A stretch of DNA of 64,000 bases from Hirudo medicinalis (Eukaryota > Annelida > Clitellata > Hirudinida > Hirudinidae): positions 57,350 to 121,349 of the forward strand of contig MPNW01000054.1 of the NCBI GenBank assembly GCA_011800805.1, in the 5' to 3' direction. How positions within the stretch are numbered: the stretch's first letter is position 1; every line of letters starts with the position of its first letter. This document shows positions 35,901 through 47,624 of the stretch, in pieces. The notes below the pieces were generated by a model that was not told the DNA's origin, did not search any database, and saw only the letters and a list, made by a program, of their open reading frames with translations. Made by a program: the position numbers and the translations under genes.

Positions 35901-38433
35901 TCCACTCACCCTTTATGGGTCCCCGAATCCCTACAAAGTGAACCATTCGTAGGAGATGGTGGTGCCGATGGAGAAGGCAGGCGTGATTGTGATTAGTCCC
36001 CTGCTGAAAGGAATTGAAGAAAAAAGAAAAAATAAAGATAGTTCAATGTTTTATTTTCTGCGATAAATATTTTCATGGAGATTCAGGATTTTGATTTTAA
36101 ATTTTTGACAGGAAGAGATTCATTCTGTTTTCTTAGAACATCAGCTGCACGGAAATAACCTTATACGATCTTAAATCGACAATTTACGAAAGCGTCCGAA
36201 ATATCAAAAAAAATAAATGAATAAATAAATAAAATCAACAATTGAATTACCATTACTAATAATAATAATTGCACTAAAAAAATTAAATAACACGACAATT
36301 AAGAAAAGGTAACGCCATAGTAAAGTTTGGAGAGATGTTAAGTGTAGGACGTTAAGATGGTGAGAGTTAAGTGGAAGTCTCAAGCAACTCGTTAAAATTT
36401 AGACAAATTGAAGAATTTGTGTCTTCGACTAAGATTTATTCGGTGACCCTGATGTCGAGCTTAAGGTTTTTGTTTAAAAAATATTTCAGTGGCTATCTCC
36501 AGGCAAAACTAAAGCATAAGAAACTAAATTAAAACTCTACACAAAAAGATTACAAGCAGAAAGCATCGAATTTATCTAGCGCATCTTTCGATCTTATTGG
36601 GATCATTCAGTCATTAACAAAATTGCCTGAATTTCTCAAGCCAAGTTGCAAATCAGATTGCATTTTGGTAGTAGAGCAACAATTCTAGCGTGCGCCACGC
36701 CAGACATCAATTTTGACTATTAGGACTGTTTCATGCTTTAGAAAAGAGAATTAAATACGTGAGCAATTGAATGAAAACGGCAGAAGTGATTCAATCACAA
36801 GAAACAGTGTTGTATCATAACTGCCAGGTTTTATCTCCGACTCATAAACGTTTTATCTTTGTGCTGTTTGCATAGAGAAATGAAATATTAGTACTATTTA
36901 TAAATTATTAACGAATATTTAGCTTTTGTCTTTTTTCTCTAAGTTTATCCCACGGGCTCCGCTGTGATTGATTTCCTCTCCTAAACACAACTTCGCAGGT
37001 AAACAAAAATGTCTGGAGTCAATGGTTCACCTCGAGAACTCTGTAGATGAAATCAATGTTTTCTAGGTTTTGCCTGTCATTAAGCTCAACAACACATCTG
37101 TCATATCCTTCTAAGATATAAATTAATTTAAATAAAATTCATTAATAATACTTTTATTCGGAATTTTCAATTAGAATCCATTTTTAGAAATAAGTCGGGA
37201 AATAATTTCCGTGAACTTTGTCGGATAATTTATTAACGGCTACTCATGCCGATAAATATTTGCTTAGATGTAGAGAGTGCTTCAATTGTTTTCCGAATTC
37301 TTCAGCATACAATGTTAACTGTTATCTTCACTTCATCCAATGTTTTTGGTAAACAGACGTTCGTGACGAGATCGTCTGCTCCGACATTTTGCCGTTCCGC
37401 GTCTGTTGCTATGGGAAGCATAACAAGTTATTTTTTGACACCTAATTTACATATTCTGTTCACAAAAAAACCTACTTTTAGAGTTAAAGATAAATCGAGG
37501 GTCGCGAACCTCATTGCATTGGTTTGAATTGGCTGCCTTTTTTTCAATCTTTTTTTTATTCAATTTCGGCACTCGCGATTTCTAATTTATTAGGTTACCA
37601 GTAAACATTTGCCAGATTTAATCTCACTAGGCAAGAGAGAATGTCCCGAACTAACTTGGTGACAGAAATTCAGTACTTTTGAGATTATTGATTCAAGTCT
37701 GCGTTTTCTCCGAAACTCCGTTGGAGGGTATTGGAAGTATGTCTGCCTTCATACTCGTCAATAAATTTCTTTATCTTGAGTTGACGTAAATTAGATAATC
37801 AAATAATATAAATATAGGGCCGGGTGATTTGAGGTGATCTGATATCGCTGTAAATAACGGAATATATCGCCTGGATATTAGATTAGAACATTTGCCTAAA
37901 TTATGATTAGTCGTATAACTGGATAATCTAGCTAGGATCCCTAGCAAAAGAAGACAGGCTCCTTCTAATAAATTAAATTTTTTCTTCTATGTGGATGGTA
38001 AACGCTTTTGTAAACACCATTCTGACTCCCTCGTAATGCTTTAGGGCCATCAATAAAGGTTGTCAAGCGTGTCTCATTTGGTATGATGTTTCATTCACTT
38101 AGTATAGTCTGGAAGGCCTGGAAGGGCAGGAAGTTTTTACTTAATAAAATCGCCTTTGCTTAATGGCTTCTCACCACCAGCACATGTGTTCAAGAATGCA
38201 TTCAAGTTCTTCACATCTCTCCTCTTATAAAATACAAAACAAAAAGATGACTAGCTGGAGCTAAGCTGTTAATAGCCATGTCGATTTTAGATCGAATGAG
38301 GACGCTTCTTTTTCATTATCTAGTAATTCAATTTACTTTAGTTTTTCATTAATTACGATGATTTTTGGGACTTAGGCTCATCACGGCACGCCATGGAGAG
38401 ATTATAGCGCGGATCCGACCCTCGGCAAGAGAG
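32930..38433. other. Long gene-poor region
   Basis: Contains AAT-type microsatellites (33475-33545, 35060-35135), AT-rich sequence and one weak minus-strand exon (listed separately). I see no other splice-bounded coding segment, RNA gene or mobile-element coding region here. Confidence 0.4.
35931..36003 (-). other. Candidate last exon of an unrecognised minus-strand gene
   Basis: A clean acceptor (cctttcag) is followed by an open segment reading GLITITPAFSIGTTISYEWF and ending in TAG. A second frame also stays open into a good donor (AAAGG|gtgagt, at about 35907). Possible upstream partners at about 37010-37050 and 37360-37390 are too short to judge. No family recognised. Confidence 0.22.
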
Positions 38434-38441
38434 TATATAAA
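38434..38441 (+). promoter_or_regulatory. TATA box, probable promoter of the MIP neuropeptide gene
   Basis: TATATAAA in a locally GC-richer context (GGATCCGACCCTCGGCAAGAG upstream). It lies about 770 nt before the neuropeptide start codon; a 5' UTR intron ending at ttcgcag (39189) would bridge the distance. TATA promoters are common in neuropeptide genes. Link to this gene is inferred. Confidence 0.5.
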
Positions 38442-39200
38442 TGGGAATGGAATGTGGAGTTGTTAGTGAGGTTGCGCATCTATCAAACAAGTAGACTCGC
38501 TATTTAAGGAAATATTGTTGGCAATAATTGTCATTCATCAATGACTGTCTCCCTAATGATGATAATATAAAAATAAATTTAGCAAAACCTTAAAAAATCT
38601 CTACTGGTATTTGGTTTTGCGTTTCTCGATATTTTCCTCCAAAGATTTCAGTGCAAGGGTTAGTCCGTTTGACCTCATAATACCTTTATCTACAAATTCA
38701 GATCAAACAGATTTTCAAACGCATATTTTTTTTTAATTATGGATATAGGATGCGATTTAAGAAATTAGTTTAGTTTGTATTTCTGACTTAATTTGAATCA
38801 AATTTGAGTGAGTCGACACAAGTACAGGTATCAGTAACTTCAGCTGAAAAGTAACATCTAAACTAGAAATAGTAAGCGTAATTTAGGAATCATGACGGCC
38901 TCCCAAAATTAACTGATGCAATCAGTTAAGTGCAACGGTAGCAAATTAATTATTACCTTCGGTTGGATTTTAATGCATGCAAATTAAGTTCGAGCGTGCG
39001 TCTTGGGAGATTAAAATATACGAGCCCGGGTAGGGTAGGAATGACTCAAATCGTAAAGAGTGCCCGAGCATAAAGAATTCTTTATTGATAAGAGGGCTTG
39101 CGACCCTCGCCAAAGGGGCAGTTGTACGCTTGATCAATTCACCTCGAGGTCTAAAATTCATTATAAGTTAAATCATTCGATGTTCGCAGGGATCTATCTC

Positions 39201-39791
39201 ATGGCTTCATACATAAACCCGGTGGCCGTATTCTTGTTGCTGAGTTCTTCAGTCCTGTTGATCTCCCATGGTGTCTCAGCCAAGGACGTCGAATATGCAG
39301 AATCTGGCATCTATGACGAATCTCATCCCAAAGCAGAAAACACGGAATCTCATCAAAATAAACGAAAGTGGGGCTCTGACAGGATGGGACTCTGGGGAAA
39401 ACGATTCGAAATGAACGACGACGACTCTGCCACTACGGAAGTGGAGAAAAAGAAGTGGACTTCCGGGAAAATGGGCATGTGGGGTAAGAGATCACTCGCT
39501 GACTGGCAAAAAAGAAAGTGGGACTCCAGGAACATGGGCATGTGGGGCCGAAAAAAATCGCTACCGATAGCGACGGCGACAGTTAGAGACATCGACTATT
39601 ACGGCGATTACTACGACGGAAATGACATGATTTACACTGAGAAAAGAAGATGGGGTCCCGAGGGCATGTGGGGTAAGAGGTTGGATAGTGCCATTAATCA
39701 GATAAGATCTCAAAAGAGCAAGTGGGCGAGTGGAAGCATGGGCATGTGGGGAAAGAGATCGTACGTTGGCCAGGACAATGCGACTGAATAG
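39201..39791 (+). CDS. MIP: MIP / allatostatin-B type neuropeptide precursor
   Basis: A 196-residue secreted prohormone. Signal peptide: residues 1-27 (MASYINPVAVFLLLSSSVLL.. ending GVSA). Five predicted amidated peptides follow, each ending W-Gly-basic: KWGSDRMGLW, KWTSGKMGMW, KWDSRNMGMW, RWGPEGMW and KWASGSMGMW. Four have the spacing W-x7-W and one W-x5-W, within the W(X5-8)W-amide pattern of myoinhibitory peptides. Dibasic sites precede copies 1-4; copy 5 is preceded only by QKSK. Copy 3 is followed by GRKK, the others by GKR. Acidic spacers (EMNDDDSATTE, YYGDYYDGND) lie between copies. The ATG at 39201 is chosen because it opens the signal peptide and follows an acceptor (ttcgcag) by 11 nt; the longer upstream frame is probably UTR. 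MIPs act through the sex-peptide/MIP receptor in protostomes; function here is by family. Confidence 0.93.
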   Translation: MASYINPVAVFLLLSSSVLLISHGVSAKDVEYAESGIYDESHPKAENTESHQNKRKWGSDRMGLWGKRFEMNDDDSATTEVEKKKWTSGKMGMWGKRSLADWQKRKWDSRNMGMWGRKKSLPIATATVRDIDYYGDYYDGNDMIYTEKRRWGPEGMWGKRLDSAINQIRSQKSKWASGSMGMWGKRSYVGQDNATE

Positions 39792-39846
39792 GAAAAAAGA
39801 CCCTAAACGACTCTGATTTTGAATTGTTTATTTCGAGTCTGGGGCG

Positions 39847-39852
39847 AATAAA
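39847..39852 (+). promoter_or_regulatory. AATAAA poly(A) signal of the MIP gene
   Basis: AATAAA about 55 nt after the MIP stop codon. Confidence 0.7.
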
Positions 39853-40141
39853 AGCCAACTATGTTTCCAACCAAAATGTCGTATTTGAATTGATTACTGA
39901 CCTTGATTTAACTTACATTAAGATGAAATAAAATGAATCATGCAAAAATCACATGCTTTTATCACAGATATAAAATAAACCATGTCATCACAATGTTGAA
40001 CTGAACGAGAAAAATCTTTATCATCGCAAAGCGAACAAAAAACCAACTATCCATCAGTCACGGGCAAAGAACACCCTAGGCAGATTTTTAAGCAGCCTAA
40101 GCGTGTTTAAAATGGCCGAGCCTTCGCTTGGAGTGTTAAAG

Positions 40142-43100
40142 TCATAAATCCCCTCTCTTAGCATGGTCTGTCTCAATCCCTCCATAGCTGAGGAGCTCTT
40201 TATCCGGATTGTCCTTCCAATCTTCATGGCGGAGCTGGATTATGTTAATGAGGAAAATTGAATAACATGTCAGGATTTGAATGATATGCTAAAGATCGTT
40301 CTGATTTGTGGTCCTCTTAGATTAAATTAATCCATTTTAAAACAATTTTTACCAGAGTGGAATAAAGGGTAATTATAAAATTGATTAAAACTAAATTAAA
40401 ACTGAATTAAAACTGATTTAATTAGAAAAATATTTAGTAAAGAGTAACCTTTCTGTTCTGGTGTCTAGCAGTGTCTTTGCTCTCCCACAACTTCTGGCCA
40501 GCATATTTTTCATAGTTGGCAGAACCTCCACAACCCCAAACCTGCAAAACACAAGTTATCAACTTGGCTCAATTCAATCCCAGGATTGTAGTTCCCTTGT
40601 TAGTAATAATAAAATAAGCAATAATTGATAATAAATCCAGCACCTGATATTGCAAGTACTGGTGAATATAAATGACTGGAATGTAATTAAATACAAACAC
40701 AAAGGCAATCATTGTAAATGTAGTCTACAACTAGAGTAAAACTGTTCATAACTGCAGAACAATCTCACCTCCAATCTTGAAATGTTGTAGGTGTTCATGT
40801 TGTAAGTCACTTGAGAGAAGTCAGAGTCGAGCTCGAAGAGAATCTTTTTGTCCCTGTAAACAGTTATTCCTCTCTTGATCGTGCGATTGGTCAGGTTGAA
40901 ATGGACAGACTCTTCGACGTTACCTGTGTAAGCAATCAGAAAGTCCTCAATTAACTCTCATTGGATATTGTAATAGTAAAATATTGAAAAATGCCTCTAA
41001 GCAAATAAGCATGTTGCTTAATAAATTAGTATTAGCTAAAATGACCCACTAACTTTGAATAACCTTGAACTCGGGCAAAAGCTGAAGAAGAAAGCAATCA
41101 TATTTGCCTCTGCTTATATGGCTTTCTCTGATTGGGCAAAAAGTCAAATAAAAACTTAAAAGTCAATTAGGCATAATAAGTCTAGTCAGCTCATAATTAT
41201 TCATGAGAGTAACATTTTTAACCTCCACTCTGTGTCCAATCCGAGGAGCAACAAATAGGCTCCGAATCTAAAGTAGGTGAGTGTCTGACCGGGATATCCC
41301 AAAACTTTGTGAGTGAACCTTTGCAAGGATTAATATGAATGAGCATTTAAAAAGAGCAATTACGTCATTAAATTGTCAGTTTTAGTCAATAAAGTTATTA
41401 AAGTATTTTTTATAAATAAATTCCAATCATTAATTTAATAGGGGTCGGTACAAAATGTCAGTAAATAATATTTTTATGTTTATATTTTTATATTACAATT
41501 CTCCTTCTACAGCAAATTTTGAGTAAGAATATTTCATGTGAAAAATACAATGTTCACCCATTAGCACTAAGTCCCTGCTTGTTACTGTCATAAAGGACGT
41601 GCCAACCATTGTCTTCAAGAACTCTCGACTGGAAAAGGATGAAAATGCCAATCAATTTCATCTTATGAATATTCGAAACACAGTCTCAGGGATTAAAATA
41701 AAACCAGGGAAAATCCACTCACGAGATTAGAAAGGTTGCCCAGCTCGGAGGGGGGGACGAACGAGGGAGGGACAAAGGAAGAAACGAGCCACAGTCCCGA
41801 TATGCCCACGATGCTTTCGTTTTTGGAGCAGACTTTATAGATGACGGAGAGATCAGCTGACTCAGTGTTGGTGAGCTAACAATATGGAAATAAGTGGTTT
41901 CCACTATCATTGCATATTTAAGGAAAATGTATTTCACAAATAAAGATTATATTGAGCTATTATTAAATTGTTGTAGAAATTAATAATGCTATAACATGTT
42001 TAATCAATCCAAACACGTTTATTTAAAATGCTAAAAAAATACAGACAATACTTATAGCATTCAGTGTTAAATGTGAGCAATAAATTAACATTGAAAAGTC
42101 TAAGCACTACTTAAAAACATGACTGACATTCTTTTTGACGTTGGTCCTCTTCAGCAGCCTATAAACAACATGGTCGTGGAGGTCCCTGACTCCAAACGGA
42201 AGATGTCGAATCATCCACTGGCAAAAGTCCTCCACTGAAATGCTGTTTTCATCTGGATTGTTTGTCCTACCAAGCTGGAATTAAATTCACAAAAGTGAAC
42301 TCGGGTCATGCAAGGTCGAGCTCTTGCACAAAATCATTCAATCGAGTAAGAAAGCACACGTGCAATCGCACGAACGCATCGGGACACTTTACAGATCAAG
42401 GAAGCTCACCGCTGCATTAATAAAAGCCTGTGTGGTCTTGTCAAAATCAACATCCAATGAGTTGATCTTGCAGATTGCAAGAGAGCTTTGCATCAGGACT
42501 TTGAAGAATTTTGAAACTTCTGTAAATAAATTTGAAAATTAAACATTAACGGAGATCTTAAGTATTTCTTGTCTTGGCATAATTGATTATTAAATACATT
42601 CAATAAAATAAAAATATCATTTTGTTTTTATAGCACAAAATCGATCATTCTTTCCATCAATCAAATTAACAATCTATTCAGCCAAATAACTTATGATCAA
42701 AGAATATGATCAATAACATCATTGCAGTACCATCTCCACTCAGCTTCTGTTCATTACTACTGAACATTTGAGCATAAAATTTGAGTAAGTTTTCAGGTGA
42801 AGAGTTCAATCCCTGAGAGGAGAACTGGCTTCCAATGTTCAGAAAGGTCATCAAGTCCACAGACAGATCATCTTCACTGTGGTACTTTTGAAAAAATGCC
42901 GAACCAAAGTCTGGTATTTTGGCAAACAAACCCTTCTGTTAAAGAGCAATTGATATCTAAGCGACATTCAGTTAAGTCAAATACTTATCATTAGATCGAC
43001 CTCTGATCATATTGTTTCTAGGTATAATGATACAGAGCTTGATTAGATCATAAATGAAAATTGGAATGGGTTTTTAACGAGCTGGTTAAGAGTTAATTGT

Positions 43101-43797
43101 TGATCTCGTGTCGAACATCAACTTAAATCATGTCCTCCACAAATTGCGAACTTACGGTCAGGTTTTCTTCCGTCAAATACTTCTTTTCGCTAACCACTTT
43201 TGTGGCCTCAAAAAATTAAAAGTCGATTTATTCATCGATATTGATTTCGAACCAGATTTCATTACTTAATCATGACATCATGGTATTGTAATTACATGTC
43301 TTATAGTCACAGTATTTACTAACATGCTCAACGAATGTAGCAGTTAAGACTGGGAAATCTTTCTTCAAATCATCTGCACGTACAGAATGTAGCCTCTTGC
43401 GAGACGACGGTTCATTGCCCATGCTATCAGTAAATTTGTAAAGTCTAGCTCCAACACGTATGATTCGGAACTGTAAAAAGACATACGCCACAAGAAATAA
43501 AAGACTCTTTACCAAAACATAAACATTATGAACCCCATTGTTAAAAATTCACTTTTAAATTAAGGATTCAATTAAGGATTAAATTAAGGATCACCACTTA
43601 CTTTTACGGGCCCGATTTTACATACCAAAATTTGCATATGTCACATCTATAAAATTCCCTTCAAGTTTTAAATTCCCCCATAAAAAATTAAGTTACCGAC
43701 CAGCCCAACGAAACAACAATAGCACACGAACCTCCAACAATTTATTACAAAGTGAAGACAACAAAGCGAAACAACGCGCGTTTAGCGGATCTGCCAT
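40142..43797 (-). CDS. MEAK7: TLDc-domain protein, MEAK7/EAK-7-like
   Basis: Exons (minus, 5' to 3'): 43732-43797, 43324-43470, 43156-43206, 42731-42935, 42410-42519, 42128-42274, 41723-41875, 41558-41628, 41223-41318, 41054-41112, 40769-40923, 40449-40541, 40142-40234. All phases agree; about 481 aa (human MEAK7 about 456). The N-terminal half is helical with EF-hand-like SVEDFCQWMIRHLPFG. The TLDc domain reads ELGNLSNL, GWHVLYDSNKQGLSAN, FTHKVLGYPGQTL, RFGAYLLLLGLDTEW, YDCFLLQLLPEFKVI and ISRLEVWGCGG, followed by a tail of about 55 residues absent from OXR1/NCOA7. MEAK7 activates mTOR signalling at lysosomes and its orthologues start MGN (myristoylated). Here an in-frame MGNEPSSRKR occurs 48 codons after the ATG at 43797, so the true start may be 43422. 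The ATG at 43797 lies 39 nt after the COPS4 stop. Confidence 0.85.
43741..43746 (-). promoter_or_regulatory. AATAAA inside MEAK7 exon 1, possible COPS4 poly(A) signal
   Basis: On the minus strand AATAAA occurs within codons TGT-AAT-AAA of the MEAK7 first exon, about 90 nt after the COPS4 stop. No other signal is seen in the 39-nt spacer, so the COPS4 transcript may overlap the MEAK7 5' end. Confidence 0.45.
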
Positions 43798-43821
43798 AAC
43801 GCTAACGAACGAATGCCATGA

Positions 43822-43838
43822 CTAAAAAAATTAATTTC
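43822..43838 (-). promoter_or_regulatory. 3' splice-acceptor motif between COPS4 and MEAK7
   Basis: Minus strand reads ATTAATTTTTTTAG|TC immediately after the COPS4 stop codon and 24 nt before the MEAK7 ATG. It has the branch-like AT-rich lead, a T7 tract and AG of a true acceptor, with no upstream MEAK7 exon between it and COPS4. It could take a trans-spliced leader or a cis-spliced 5' UTR exon from beyond COPS4. Confidence 0.55.
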
Positions 43839-46800
43839 ATGAGGACATTTGCGACTCCTCAACTTTACTCATCCATTCTGGATCAACTAGCTTAATTTTC
43901 TCAACCAAATCATTGACTTGAACACAGAGACTTTGGATTTGCTTGTCCCAACTAGGAAGGGCATCTTGAGCTTAAGAGAAAAAATTAACATGGGCATAAA
44001 TAACGAGTAGATTCAATCATCATTAATCATCAAGCCATAGCAAAACAGTCTCTGGAGCAAGAAGGGCCAATCAAATTTTTGAAAAGCAAAATACACCAGA
44101 AATATATTCATCCTTTTTATCAAAAATAATATTCACTAAATCAGAAAAATGGCTGAAACACTAACATTCAAAGTGAACAATTGAGTCGATCTGGTCGATG
44201 TGTCCATTCATTCTTCCCTCGGTGATCATCTGAGAAGCAATCTTCTCTGCCTGAAATGTTAGATAATTACTAGAATGTAGAAAAACAGAAGCACCAAAGA
44301 TAACAATTTGAAAATTTGAAAATAAGAAAATATAACGCATCCAACAAGTAAATTGCTTACCAAATATACTAACAATTCGAAAAACAATACAATTATGAAA
44401 TCAAAACCTAGTGATAAAACTTTACCTTCCTGGGAGGAATCTCCAGAAGTGTTCCCAGTTCATCGAATGAGATGTTGTTGTATAACTTGCTGGCAGACAG
44501 CATGCTGTGCTCAATGACTGCTCTCTCCAAGATGGTGGAACCTTCACAGTTATCATTACCATGATCAATGTTGATGATATCAGAGTCATACACAAATCAA
44601 TACTTTTCAAATAATCATTTTCATCATTACTAGTATTACTAATTACATTAACTAACCATTATTTCCATAACTAATTTAATTTATACTAGTCCATAAATAT
44701 TATCTAATTTATTAACATAATCATTAACACCACTTTTGCAACCATTACAGTTGTCATCATCATCATCTCATCATCAATGTCATTACCACCACCATTGTCA
44801 TAGTCATCATCACTAGTGCCACTGACCATCTGGAGTTATGGCCTTTTGATGTTCCTGTAGCATTTCAGCAAAATCCTTCAGTTCACTGTTTCTGATGATT
44901 CTGTCGAGATACCTGAAAATTGTTGAAAGCAACTTCTTTACCGTGATTCGTTTTGCATTTGTGATTTTGAAACTCTTAAAAATGTAATATTATAATATAA
45001 TGTGAAACGATACTTTTCAAATAATATAATTAAATATAATATAATATTGTAAATGGAAATTATCAAATAAAAATTAGTTGGTTTGAATCGAAATCAAAGT
45101 AATCACATTTTCTCTAAAATGGCAAAAGCAGGCAGCTTCTGACACCTCTCGTCCTTGAATAAATTGGCCAGCATCCTCGACCTTTGCTGACCTGGAAAAA
45201 TAAGAACAAAACGTGTGCTGCTCAACAATTCAGACTTTCAAATTATTCCATTATCCTTCTTATCATCATCATCATTTCATATCACCATCACAACTATCAC
45301 CATCATCGCTACGATAACATCATGTCATCACCCACCAGCACCAGCCAATATAGTGCAGATGAGCGCATTCTTGAGTGCCGTCATCTTCTCATCTTCGGCG
45401 ATGCAAGTCTTGAAGCTGAGTTCGTTGTAGCGTTGAGCTGCTTCTATGAACTTCCTCTTGAAGTCGAGAACTCTTGCATAGCAGGCCTGGGTGGCATGAA
45501 TATTCGTTAGAGAATAATAATGACATGAAATTGTAATGTGCTTAAGAATTGCTTTTAGACTGAAAAGATTTTAAATCAATTAATCTTGTATCACAAGTTA
45601 TTATCATGAAACAAAGACATAACATTGTGCTGCTAGAACCACAAAGCCTCTCACAAATCAGACATAATGAACATGACACTCTCTAAATTAACTACAAATA
45701 TTACATAACCACTAGGACATAAACAAAATTCTCTTACTACTACTACTACTACTACATAACCACGACAACCTTGTACATGATCTGAAGCTCCTCAGACGTT
45801 GATTCTGCCTGGAGCATAGATGCCCTATTGATGTACATCTCTGCCTGAACCGGATCCTCGTCCTCCAAATACAGACGAGCTATTTTCAGGTACGTGCTCA
45901 ACTTGTAGTCATTGGAGTACTGCCTGTGAGCAGATAACAAATGGATCACTTGTTAGCAAAATTTTTGTAATAAATAAATCAAAATATGTTAACAAATGTG
46001 TTACTGCACTCAAATTCCTGAATTTTTATATTTTTTTTTCCAAACAATCATCACAAAATAATGATTTTTAATCAGCAGCAATTGTCATCATTAATAGTTT
46101 ACTTAGTAAGTAATAACTTATCAAAGTTTAACGTAAGATCTCTACTTCTGTGCCGTCTCCAGAGGAATTCCGACGAGTATTTTGGCGGCTTCCCTCCAGT
46201 TTTGCTCCCTTTCATAAATTGAGGCCGAATGCTGGCGTATCAGGCCAACCTGATCAAACAATAAAATCCAACTGAGCATTAAATCGATGTTGCAGAAGTT
46301 TCAAATTAGACTGAAGCACAATATATCAAAAGATGAAAATCTTGCTAAATCTTAAATAAATAATATATAAAGAATAACATTCAAACCATAATGCAATCAG
46401 ACATTAATAGTAATTGTAATATTGCTAAGAAATGTGTACAATTGAGGATGAACAATGCAATTTTATGCTAAAATGAAATGGCACCTGTTCTTCGAATGAA
46501 ACAACTCTAGGCTGAAGCTTTTCAAGGGTAAAGTGAGCAATGTCTTTGCCAATGTTGTCGGGAAAACTTGGGAGAATGCTGGAGCAAAAATCACTGAGAA
46601 CTTGTCGAGAGATAACGAGACTGACATTCTCATGAGCAACTAAAAACAAATAAAAACTCGCAATACATTCGCAAAGAATATCAGTTTCATATTTGGAAAT
46701 GTGAATATTTGGAATATTTTCAAGTAATGCAACAATGCCAGAATATCAAAAATCGGTTTCAGAAGTCCTAATTAGCTATTCCACGCCTACCTGTCTCAAC

Positions 46801-47010
46801 GAATATCTTCAAATTCTCAGTCAGTTCACTTTCATTAAGATTTGAGAAACTCTGCAGAACTTTCAGAAACCTGCGAAAGGCAGAAATATACAGCAAATTC
46901 TTAAGAAAGAGCAAGCTATAAAACATTGCAAAATTTTACTTTGAAGCCTTTTCTTTTTGTGAGGCATTACTGGTCGTAATCGCGGAAAGAGATTGCCTCA
47001 AAGTAGCCAT
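43837..47010 (-). CDS. COPS4: COP9 signalosome subunit 4
   Basis: CSN4 is a PCI-domain scaffold subunit of the COP9 signalosome, the complex that removes NEDD8 from cullins. Exons (minus): 46940-47010, 46791-46870, 46485-46639, 46146-46249, 45770-45923, 45336-45486, 45107-45191, 44827-44912, 44426-44541, 44166-44250, 43837-43970. The sum is 406 codons plus stop, exactly the human length. Recognised blocks: [67 protein letters not shown] (winged-helix part of the PCI domain), [20 protein letters not shown], and the C-terminal helix [14 protein letters not shown]. Phases agree at every junction. ATG at 47010 gives MATLRQSLS, like the family N-terminus. No anomalies in the protein. Confidence 0.97.
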
Positions 47011-47624
47011 TACGAATATATAATAATATATTATACGGTTGATACAAACAAAAATATAAACAAGCAATGAGTACGCTCTCAATATGAATTTTAAAGATAC
47101 ATATAATATTTAATTGGCATTATTTAAACATTTTAAAATTCTTAAGATTCCTCACAAAATTTATTTTAAAGTTGCAGGAAAATTATTCTACATTTAAATA
47201 GCTATACTAGTTACAGTGTAACTGATGGTTATTGATTTACTGATGTCAACGAGGTGTCATTTAATAGTTTTTATCGATGCCTAATATAAATATAACTATA
47301 AGAGATATCAAACAAAAGACTGAAAAAAGAATTACAAAATACTGAGATCGAGCGATTCGAAGCACATGAAAATCCCGAATAAGCGGCCATTAATAGTGAC
47401 GAGGACTTGTTTTTCTCGGCGTCTATGTCAAAAGAGCTTAACCTAGCGTTGGGGAACGCGTGCGACAAAATATGTTTTTCATCAAAGTGTGAGAGCGGAG
47501 CTCATCCGAAACCATATCTAAAACTTATGTCAAGTCCTTGGATCAAACCTGTACTTTAGTCAACATATCTCAAATATTTTGCAACAAATACATTGGAATA
47601 AACTCAATTTATTTAAAGAAACCA

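Noticed and set aside
37246..37527. 93-codon plus-strand frame
   Set aside because: No splice, promoter or homology support and composition typical of chance frames in AT-rich DNA.
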